This document shows positions 54,606-59,760 of a DNA stretch of 59,760 nt, one piece after another. The DNA comes from a virus, in IMG/VR virus record IMGVR_UViG_3300036792_000097, positions 1-59,760 of that record; one strand, given 5' to 3'. A model generated the notes under the pieces. It ran no database searches, was not told the DNA's origin, and saw only the letters and a program-made list of their open reading frames with translations. The first letter of the stretch is position 1. Each line of letters starts with the position of its first letter. The translations under genes and the position numbers were made by a program.

Positions 54606-55692
54606 GACGATCCTGATCACGGGCGCTGGTGGCTTCGTAGGCCACCACTTCCTTGAGCACGTTCTCGCCACTACTGACTGGAACGTGGTAGCCACCGACT
54701 CGTTCCGGCACAAGGGGCGTACCGACCGGATCGCGCAGGTACTGGACGCCCAGCCCCTTCACGACTGGAATGCCCCGGAGAAGCCGAGCTACGTCAACTG
54801 GAAGAAGCGCGTCAAGGTAGTCACCCATGACCTGTGTGCGCCGTTCACAGCCCAGCAGGTGCGCGAGCTACAGGCGACAGGTATCGACTACATAGCCGCG
54901 TTCGCCTCGGAGAGCCACGTGGACCGCTCTATCTCCGACCCTGTGAACTTCTGCCGGAACAACATCGAAATCGCCTATACGACCCTGGAGCTGGCTCGCA
55001 AGCTGCGTCCTACGGCAATCGTCTGGGTGTCCACCGACGAAGTGTACGGCCCGGTGGCGGCGAATGACTTCCGTGGCCACCCGGAGTGGGCCTCCATCCT
55101 GCCCAGCAACCCCTACAGTGCCTCCAAGGCCGCGCAGGAAGCTCTCGCCATCTCCTACTGGCGCACGTACGGCCTGCCAGTGGTGATCGTGAACTGCATG
55201 AACATGATCGGGGAGCGCCAGGATCTGGAGAAGTACATCCCGCTGGTGATCTCCAAGGTCTACAAGGGTGAGGAAGTCACCATCCACGGCACGCCGGGAA
55301 ACGTCGGCACGCGCCATTACCTGCACGCCCGCAACCTCGCGGACGCAATGTGCTTCATCTTCAAGCGCGAGCAGACCCCGGCGCTGTTCCATTCTCACGT
55401 TCCGGCCTACGATGTTCATTCTGCGGACAGGCCCGACCGCTACAACATCGCCTCGCCGGACAGGATCGACAACCTGACGCTCGCCCGGATGATCGCGGAT
55501 GACATCGGCAAGCCGCTGAAGTTCAAGCTGGAGGACTTCCACTCCACGCGGCCGGGCCATGACCCGCACTACGGGCTCGACCCGTCCAAGCTGTACAACC
55601 TCGGCTGGTCAATGCCGGTGCCGTTCCGGGAGTCCCTGGCCAAGACAGTGGCGTGGACGCTGGAGCACCCCGAGTGGCTGCTGCCCGACTGA
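54598..55692 (+). CDS. NAD-dependent nucleotide-sugar epimerase/dehydratase
   Basis: The 364-residue protein is an extended SDR. It has ITGAGGFVGHHF (NAD-binding GxxGxxG), SESHVDRSI, VSTDEVYG and YSASK with catalytic Tyr and Lys. RHYLHARNLADAM follows. It resembles dTDP-glucose or GDP-mannose 4,6-dehydratases and UDP-sugar epimerases. The donor is not determined. It overlaps both neighbours by a few bases. Confidence 0.85.
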   Translation: MNKTILITGAGGFVGHHFLEHVLATTDWNVVATDSFRHKGRTDRIAQVLDAQPLHDWNAPEKPSYVNWKKRVKVVTHDLCAPFTAQQVRELQATGIDYIAAFASESHVDRSISDPVNFCRNNIEIAYTTLELARKLRPTAIVWVSTDEVYGPVAANDFRGHPEWASILPSNPYSASKAAQEALAISYWRTYGLPVVIVNCMNMIGERQDLEKYIPLVISKVYKGEEVTIHGTPGNVGTRHYLHARNLADAMCFIFKREQTPALFHSHVPAYDVHSADRPDRYNIASPDRIDNLTLARMIADDIGKPLKFKLEDFHSTRPGHDPHYGLDPSKLYNLGWSMPVPFRESLAKTVAWTLEHPEWLLPD

Positions 55693-56384
55693 TGCGCACC
55701 GTAGCGTTCATCCCGTATTTTGGCGGCGAGGGCCCCAAGGCACCGTCTCCCAGCGGCAAGCGCCCGGAATACTTCCGAAAGACTGTGAACTCACTTCACG
55801 ACTTCGCGGACGATATCTGGGTGGGCGTGTGCCAGGCGGAGGACTACGCTCCTATACGGGGCATCAGCTATCTCAAAACGGTACTGCTGGACTGCGAGCC
55901 GCATGAGATTCCCCTGGAGCTGGTGAAGTTCGGTCAGGAGGACGGGGTGCTCACCAAGGCTGACTTCGTGTACGTGACCGAGGCCGACCAGATCATGCAC
56001 CTGGACATCGACCTGCTGGCCGAAGTTCACGGTAACGACTACCTTGTCCCGCACCGGCTGGAGCAGCTAGGGCCGAACGACCAGGGAGCTGACCGGGGTC
56101 CTGTCGTAGAACATGACAACCGGCAGTTCGTACTCGCAAACGGCTGGCCGCAGGGTCCGCCTCCGTTGTACCACCCGGAGACCTGGGGTTTCGGTTACGG
56201 CGGCGCGTTCCTGTCTACGGCTGATTTCTTCCGCAGCCTGCGTTTCAACCTGCACCCCGACTTCTGCGTTGAGAACATTACCGGCCGCACTGCGTACTTT
56301 GCGGGCAACGGGTACAAGTCATCAGACTGGCGGAAGTTCTTTGTGGAACACCTGTCTGGCTATGACTACCACTGCAAGCTGTAG
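55692..56384 (+). CDS. Candidate glycosyltransferase, 230 residues
   Basis: Begins RTVAFIPYFGGEGPKAPSPS and contains DFVYVTEADQIMHLDIDLLA, where the acidic triplet could be a GT-A metal site, and ETWGFGYGGAFLSTADFFRS. Position after the epimerase/dehydratase supports a sugar role. The late-family palindrome at 55785 lies near its 5' end. Confidence 0.5.
   Translation: MRTVAFIPYFGGEGPKAPSPSGKRPEYFRKTVNSLHDFADDIWVGVCQAEDYAPIRGISYLKTVLLDCEPHEIPLELVKFGQEDGVLTKADFVYVTEADQIMHLDIDLLAEVHGNDYLVPHRLEQLGPNDQGADRGPVVEHDNRQFVLANGWPQGPPPLYHPETWGFGYGGAFLSTADFFRSLRFNLHPDFCVENITGRTAYFAGNGYKSSDWRKFFVEHLSGYDYHCKL
55785..55799. promoter_or_regulatory. GTGAA-N5-TTCAC palindrome inside gene
   Basis: GTGAACTCACTTCAC, perfect arms, 93 bases into the candidate glycosyltransferase gene. 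Confidence 0.6.
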
Positions 56385-56388
56385 CGGG

Positions 56389-56395
56389 GTAGGCT
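56389..56395 (+). promoter_or_regulatory. -10 element TAGGCT for leaderless gene at 56402
   Basis: TAGGCT lies just after the glycosyltransferase stop and six bases before ATG 56402. Confidence 0.5.
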
Positions 56396-56401
56396 GCGCC
56401 C

Positions 56402-56596
56402 ATGAGCGAACCAGAGCCAGTTGACGAGGGCAAACCCGCACCTGAGATCCGTGGCGGCGACCGCCCAGAGGATTACGTTCCCGGTTCCGGTGGCTTCGGC
56501 CATCTCGGCTGGGTAGAGACGGGCGGCTTTCCTCCGGGCACATTCACCGGCGACAAGGAAGCCGTGGACGAAGAGGCCGATGGCGATCCAGCTTGA
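56402..56596 (+). CDS. Hypothetical 64-residue acidic protein
   Basis: Leaderless by the TAGGCT-N6-ATG layout. Disordered, acidic and Gly-rich (GGDRPEDYVPGSGGFGHLGW). No family is recognised. Confidence 0.55.
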   Translation: MSEPEPVDEGKPAPEIRGGDRPEDYVPGSGGFGHLGWVETGGFPPGTFTGDKEAVDEEADGDPA

Positions 56597-56810
56597 GCCT
56601 GGCTTCGAGGGCCCGTACAACGCGGGCTACTACGACGTGATCCTGAACGGGAAGAAGTTCCGCGTGCGGGGCAAGGAAGCCAGCCTGATCTCGATGCTGA
56701 TCTCCGGCTACAAGTGCCGGGAAGACTTCCACCCGTTCGACGCGTTCACCAGCCAGGAGCTTGCCGAGAACCCGGTGAGCATGAAGGTAGTGGAGAAAGC
56801 CGATGGGTAA
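56580..56810 (+). CDS. Hypothetical 76-residue protein
   Basis: Overlaps the previous gene by 17 bases. Small alpha/beta sequence (AGYYDVILNGKKFRVRGKEA). No family is recognised. Confidence 0.58.
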   Translation: MAIQLEPGFEGPYNAGYYDVILNGKKFRVRGKEASLISMLISGYKCREDFHPFDAFTSQELAENPVSMKVVEKADG

Positions 56811-57162
56811 CCCGTGGCGTCCGTGGGAGAAGTACCGGGACAAGAAGCCGTACACAGGACCGATGAAGGGCCAGCACGTGGTAGTTCCCCCGCCTGAGCC
56901 CAAGCGAGTTCCCGCGTTCGCCCCGCGCCACAACTACGGCGGCAACGGCACCATCCACCGCACGAGCACCATCGACGTGGTACTGGACGAGAACGGCGAC
57001 GTGAAGCAGGTGTGGTTCCGGTGCCTGGAGCTGCCGTTCACGGTAGACAAGCGCGATCACGATCCCGGCTACTACAACCCCGGTGATGACGGCTACGAGC
57101 GCAAGATTGCCATCGAGGAGATCACGTACGTGGACCTCCCTAGTGAAGAGAGTTCACAGTGA
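56803..57162 (+). CDS. Hypothetical 119-residue protein
   Basis: A basic Pro-rich N-terminus is followed by a beta region (TIDVVLDENGDVKQVWFRCL). The end of the gene contains the palindrome at 57143. Confidence 0.58.
   Translation: MGNPWRPWEKYRDKKPYTGPMKGQHVVVPPPEPKRVPAFAPRHNYGGNGTIHRTSTIDVVLDENGDVKQVWFRCLELPFTVDKRDHDPGYYNPGDDGYERKIAIEEITYVDLPSEESSQ
57143..57157. promoter_or_regulatory. GTGAA-N5-TTCAC palindrome at a gene junction
   Basis: GTGAAGAGAGTTCAC ends one base before the GTG of the methyltransferase gene at 57159. Confidence 0.62.
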
Positions 57163-57746
57163 AGATCGAGAAGCTGTCCAAGCTTGTAGCGGATGTTCAG
57201 CACGTCGAGCACCAGTTCAGCCTGCAAGGCATGGCCGACCGGACGTACAACCCCTGGATGCCCTACCAGCCCGCCGATTTCATCGGCATCATCTGGGAGT
57301 GCCTGCCCGAGCTGACCGGGAAGCACTTCCTGGACATCGGCTGCGGCCCCGGCACCAAGATGCAGATCGCGCAGGATCTGTTCGGCTTCGAAGTTCACGG
57401 CATTGAGGTCGATCCGGCCATGGCTGAGGAGGCACGCAAGCGCTTCTCTGGCGCGGGCACAGTGGTTACCGGCGACGCGCTTGACCTTCAGCCGGCCTAC
57501 CACCCGCTCGACGTGTTCGACCTGATCTGGCTGTACCGGCCGTTCCGCGACCCGGCGGCGGAGTACAAGCTGGAGCAGCAGATCATCGAGGCGATGAAGC
57601 CCGGCGCGATCCTGGCCGGCGGCATGTGGGACACCGACGTATCCTGCCTCGGCTGGCAGGTCATCGTGGACGACTGCATTATCTCGCCGGACGGCGCGAC
57701 CCAGATCGTCCGTGGTGCCTGGCAAAAGCCTGCGCCCGTGGAATAA
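57159..57746 (+). CDS. SAM-dependent methyltransferase, 195 residues
   Basis: HFLDIGCGPGTKMQIA (motif I) near residue 57, EVHGIEVDPAMAEEARKRF (acidic end of strand 2) and FDLIWLYRPF (motif IV region) mark a class I methyltransferase. No DNA-methylase DPPY/NPPY motif is present, so a sugar or small-molecule target is more likely, in keeping with the sugar genes upstream. Confidence 0.75.
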   Translation: MKIEKLSKLVADVQHVEHQFSLQGMADRTYNPWMPYQPADFIGIIWECLPELTGKHFLDIGCGPGTKMQIAQDLFGFEVHGIEVDPAMAEEARKRFSGAGTVVTGDALDLQPAYHPLDVFDLIWLYRPFRDPAAEYKLEQQIIEAMKPGAILAGGMWDTDVSCLGWQVIVDDCIISPDGATQIVRGAWQKPAPVE

Positions 57747-57759
57747 GCACGGTGCTTAT
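57743..57759. promoter_or_regulatory. Odd palindrome upstream of the WhiB-like gene
   Basis: ATAAGCAC and GTGCTTAT arms flank one G. TATACC (57766-57771) and ATG 57775 follow, so this is a good operator-promoter candidate. Confidence 0.5.
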
Positions 57760-57774
57760 GGGGTTATACCGGGC

Positions 57775-58086
57775 ATGAGTGACTTCAACTACGCGCCCTG
57801 CGTTCAGCTCGTCCAGCGAGGGCTGAAGAACTTCTGGCTGTCCGAGACCCCCTCTGACCAGGTGCAGGCTGTTACCCTGTGCCGCCGCTCGTGCCCCGTT
57901 CGCACTGAGTGTCTGATCTACGCGCAGACCGTCAAGCCTACGGCCGGGATCTGGCACGGCATGTCGTACGGGAACCCGAACACCGAAGGCAACGACCAGC
58001 GCAAGGGCCAGGGCCTCGGCAGCCGCAAGGCGCTCCGCACGCTGAAGGCCATATCGGCTTCCGGCGATATCGCCAAGAAGCACTAA
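57775..58086 (+). CDS. WhiB-like iron-sulfur regulator, 103 residues
   Basis: Four Cys fit the WhiB cluster: APC near residue 8, then LCRRSCPVRTEC near 37-48, followed by AGIWHGMSYG, the WhiB G-I/V-W-G turn. WhiB proteins bind a 4Fe-4S cluster and act with the main sigma factor. Phage copies can shut off host genes or block superinfection. The middle pair is C-x3-C instead of the usual C-x2-C, and the turn is GIWHG rather than GIWGG. The start is probably leaderless. Confidence 0.75.
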   Translation: MSDFNYAPCVQLVQRGLKNFWLSETPSDQVQAVTLCRRSCPVRTECLIYAQTVKPTAGIWHGMSYGNPNTEGNDQRKGQGLGSRKALRTLKAISASGDIAKKH

Positions 58087-58124
58087 GAGCCTCCGTTGCC
58101 AACCCTTTTGGCGGCCCCGCAGCA

Positions 58125-58134
58125 GGCTTACCCT
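58125..58134 (+). promoter_or_regulatory. -10 element TACCCT for leaderless gene at 58141
   Basis: TACCCT is followed by six bases (AGCTTC) and ATG 58141. Confidence 0.4.
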
Positions 58135-58140
58135 AGCTTC

Positions 58141-58677
58141 ATGACTTCCACAGATCCTCCCGCAGGTCTCATTGGCCTGACCTCCATCTCCGGCGATGTC
58201 GGCAAGCTGATCGAGCTAGGGCAGTTCTTCAACGGCGACGGCTTCAAGGCGTGGGAGCACGCTTTCATGTCCATCGGCAACGGCCTGATCGTCGAGGCTG
58301 AGCCCGGTGGCGCGCGCGTCCGCGCCTACACCGAGTACGGCGTCATCTACTGGTGCCACGGCCTGTACAGCCTCGGCACCGCCGTCCAGAACCAGGCAGC
58401 GGCCGACGCCGCCAAGAAGTACACCATGGCCGGCCCGTGGGGACCGCACGGTGTTCCCTACAGCGCCCTTGACTACTTCGCCCTGGCCACCCACCGGCTG
58501 CACATCCCGGCCCCCGGCCTCCAGGCGTACATCAAGTCAACGCAGCACATGATCTGCTCGCAGCTCGTTGACCAGGCGGACCAGGACGCGGGCATTCACC
58601 TGTTCACCGACAACCGCTGGCCCGGCTACGTTGACCCCCTGTCGCTGTACAACCGGGACCTGGAGCTGACGAAGTGA
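58141..58677 (+). CDS. NlpC/P60-like (permuted papain fold) hydrolase, 178 residues
   Basis: WEHAFMSIGNGLIVEAEPGG near residue 39 carries the His strand. PYSALDYFALATHRL and MICSQLVDQADQ near 140 carry the Cys. This order is that of circularly permuted NlpC/P60 or YiiX-like enzymes, which cleave amide or ester bonds, often in cell wall or lipids. The reversed order makes this family more likely than a standard endolysin peptidase. Confidence 0.65.
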   Translation: MTSTDPPAGLIGLTSISGDVGKLIELGQFFNGDGFKAWEHAFMSIGNGLIVEAEPGGARVRAYTEYGVIYWCHGLYSLGTAVQNQAAADAAKKYTMAGPWGPHGVPYSALDYFALATHRLHIPAPGLQAYIKSTQHMICSQLVDQADQDAGIHLFTDNRWPGYVDPLSLYNRDLELTK

Positions 58678-58868
58678 GCGAAGACCGTCCGGGCATGTGG
58701 CTGAACTTCCTCAACGCGTGCAAGCTCGGCACCGTGGTGGAGGCAGCAGACACAATCGTCTGGCAGAAGTGCGACTCCTGGACGTGGCGGCGCATCGGGG
58801 CGAGCGGGGAGTATATCCCCGAGTCAATCTCCTGGCCAGTACAGGTACTCAGCAACGGCATCAGCTAA
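58674..58868 (+). CDS. GTVV-domain protein, paralogue of 8694 gene, 64 residues
   Basis: The pattern GTVVEAADTIVWQKCDSWTW, then ASGEYIPESISWPVQVL, parallels residues 15-55 of the protein at 8694. Here it stands alone, without the DUF6131-like membrane part. GTG overlaps the previous stop. Confidence 0.62.
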   Translation: MSEDRPGMWLNFLNACKLGTVVEAADTIVWQKCDSWTWRRIGASGEYIPESISWPVQVLSNGIS

Positions 58869-58869
58869 C

Positions 58870-59100
58870 ATGAGCCACATGAGGCCGTATACGTACGACG
58901 TGGAGAGCACGGACCTGACAGACGAGGAAGTTAGCGCCTTTGCGCACCTCGTCCAGTTCACGTGCCACCGCGACTACCAGCACGACCTCTCGACCTGGCT
59001 CTCCCAGGTGGCCCGCAAGCTCCCGGCGAGTGTGTGCGATTACACAGCTCGTCAAGTAGAGGCAATGTGGCGGGTGGAATCTAGGCTGTTAGGCAGGTAA
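58870..59100 (+). CDS. Hypothetical 76-residue protein, last late gene
   Basis: Helical (TDEEVSAFAHLVQFTCHRDY, VARKLPASVCDYTARQVEAM). ATG 58879 with TAACAT seven bases upstream is an alternative leaderless start. Confidence 0.6.
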   Translation: MSHMRPYTYDVESTDLTDEEVSAFAHLVQFTCHRDYQHDLSTWLSQVARKLPASVCDYTARQVEAMWRVESRLLGR

Positions 59101-59626
59101 CCAACCCCAGGAGGTGGTGGAGATGAACCTGATCTTCAGCTTGACCTGGGAGGTGGTCCGCTTCTAACCGAAAAGCGGGAGTCGGCGTAACTGGAGTGAG
59201 TTGCGTCGGCCCCGCTTTTCGTATGAGATGCCGTGTTAGCCGGGCGAGCTGGGCAGGGTCGTCTAGCCCTAGAACACCCATTGCTACATTGCATCCCACA
59301 CAGACAATCCCTCGAACGCACGCTTTACATCCGTACTGTCCTGGGCAACAGCGATGATCGTGGTCGATGTGCGCAGAGTACCGCTGCTTGGGTTCCAGGG
59401 TGAGTTCATGCAGGCAGACGGCGCACTTGTAGTCCTGAGCCGCGAGCATGTGCAGGAACTCTGCTTCAGTCAGCCCGTGTCGTGTCCAGCGTTTCGGCAC
59501 CATGTAGCTTCGCCAGCGTGTTTTGCGACGAGTACGAGCTGCGGCGGTTTCGCACTTACCCGTCTGATGCGGCGGGCGGGCACAGTACTCCTGCGCCTTC
59601 GGCATCCAGTGGTTGCAGGTCTCCAC
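59081..59626 (-). CDS. Recombination endonuclease VII-like protein, 181 residues
   Basis: The core matches endonuclease VII. It contains YKCAVCLHELTL, SAHIDHDHRCCPGQYGCKAC, VRGIVCVGCNVAMGVLGLDD and PAQLARLTRHLI, which supply four zinc Cys and the catalytic DHDH. Such enzymes resolve branched DNA before packaging. GTG 59626 is used. TATAGACT lies just upstream and internal Met starts exist. The last 40 residues, past HLIRKAGP, cover a terminator hairpin and look like an extension. Confidence 0.82.
   Translation of the reverse strand: METCNHWMPKAQEYCARPPHQTGKCETAAARTRRKTRWRSYMVPKRWTRHGLTEAEFLHMLAAQDYKCAVCLHELTLEPKQRYSAHIDHDHRCCPGQYGCKACVRGIVCVGCNVAMGVLGLDDPAQLARLTRHLIRKAGPTQLTPVTPTPAFRLEADHLPGQAEDQVHLHHLLGLVTCLTA
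59123..59167 (+). CDS. 14-residue peptide gene with strong ribosome site
   Basis: CCAGGAGGTGGTGGAG lies immediately upstream of ATG. The peptide is MNLIFSLTWEVVRF and ends two bases before a terminator. It may be a tiny hydrophobic protein or a leader that couples translation to termination. Confidence 0.4.
   Translation: MNLIFSLTWEVVRF
59169..59221. terminator. Terminator of the late rightward block
   Basis: CGAAAAGCGGG pairs with CCCGCTTTTCG (11 bp). An inner stem GCGTAACT/AGTTGCGT forms within the 31-base loop. The T-rich right arm serves the rightward block and the mirrored A-rich left arm gives T-rich RNA leftward. Confidence 0.75.
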
Positions 59627-59760
59627 CCGCTGAGTCTATAGGCCCGTTACTAACATCAGTGTTAGTAACGGGCCTTCGTCGGTTATGCGTGATTATCCGG
59701 TGGCAATTTGCGCAGCGTACGTCGCACTTGTCCAGCTCAGCCTGGAGCCTGGCGAGTGGT
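59556..59760 (-). CDS. HNH-like protein, C-terminal part (enters at base 59760)
   Basis: The frame entering from base 59760 reads LARLQAELDKCDVRCANCHR and IITHNRR, the standard end of small HNH endonucleases. It is in phase with the frame leaving base 1. After HNRR the frame stays open through the hairpin at 59640-59675 to TAA 59558-59556, overlapping the endonuclease VII-like gene. The last 55 or so residues are probably not part of the fold. Confidence 0.6.
   Translation of the reverse strand, partial: PLARLQAELDKCDVRCANCHRIITHNRRRPVTNTDVSNGPIDSAGGDLQPLDAEGAGVLCPPAASDG
59640..59675. terminator. Perfect 16-bp hairpin terminator
   Basis: AGGCCCGTTACTAACA and TGTTAGTAACGGGCCT enclose a TCAG loop. 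It lies between the HNH-like core and the endonuclease VII-like gene on the leftward unit, and only one base separates it from TATAGACT, the likely promoter of the latter. Confidence 0.75.

Noticed and set aside
30751-57157. CRP/GlxR-type sites (TGTGA-N6-TCACA)
   Set aside because: The spacing here is seven bases between the TGTGA and TCACA halves in every strong copy, one more than CRP/GlxR.
1-59760. Whole-genome amber recoding
   Set aside because: Many genes end normally at UAG and very few internal in-frame UAGs were noticed, so any suppression must be partial or gene-specific.

Overview
The window reads as an essentially complete genome of a double-stranded DNA phage of a high-GC actinobacterium. 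The evidence is HK97-type head genes (large terminase, portal, prohead protease, major capsid), a phage primase-helicase and a family A DNA polymerase. Alongside these are families typical of Actinobacteria (WhiB-like, DUF1707, DUF6131, bacterial Ku), strong G/C third-position bias, many GTG starts and ATGA/GTGA overlaps. The frame open at base 1 (minus strand) continues in phase into the frame open at base 59760 and gives one HNH-like protein, so the map is probably circular or circularly permuted and the ends are arbitrary.

Layout. (i) 59760-59081 and 2404-1, leftward: primase-helicase, HNH-like protein, endonuclease VII-like protein, with strong hairpin terminators. (ii) 2405-2735: divergent control region with ten TGTGTCA-like repeats around a large hairpin, a candidate replication origin. 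(iii) 2736-11019, rightward: DNA polymerase, a peptidyl-tRNA hydrolase-like gene with an in-frame UAG, a tRNA-like gene with anticodon CUA, a cell-wall hydrolase, small membrane proteins, an HNH protein and a lipoprotein. (iv) 29624-11016, leftward: about 60 tightly packed, mostly tiny genes, including Ku, a P-loop ATPase, an HTH protein, a phosphoribosyltransferase-like protein, two HExxH paralogues and a LysM protein. (v) 29625-32029: a 2.4 kb non-coding divergent region, richer in A/T, with palindromes, direct repeats and a long alternating purine-pyrimidine tract. (vi) 32030-59100, rightward: an RNA cluster (initiator-like tRNA-Met, a folded RNA, an 81-nt tmRNA-like RNA), metabolic genes, terminase, vWA protein, MazG-like protein, Thg1-like protein, portal, protease, capsid, then a sugar-processing block (three clear glycosyltransferase or sugar-modifying enzymes, one more candidate and a nucleotide-sugar epimerase/dehydratase), a methyltransferase, a WhiB-like protein and an NlpC/P60-like protein.

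How the genes may work together. Replication is supplied by primase-helicase and polymerase, with HNH and endonuclease VII-like nucleases. Ku may protect or join DNA ends. A translation-quality set stands out: a CUA-anticodon tRNA close to a gene that needs UAG read-through, an initiator-like tRNA, a miniature tmRNA lacking the message domain, a Thg1-like 3'-5' polymerase and a PTH2-like hydrolase. The late half carries a repeated palindrome, TGTGAA-N5-TTCACA, within or next to promoters and inside genes, which suggests one regulator acting at many sites. Many late genes have a TANNNT -10 element six or seven bases before ATG, so they are probably leaderless.

No tape measure, tail tube, tail sheath or baseplate gene was recognised, although head genes are complete. 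No integrase, partition gene, transposon or CRISPR array was seen.
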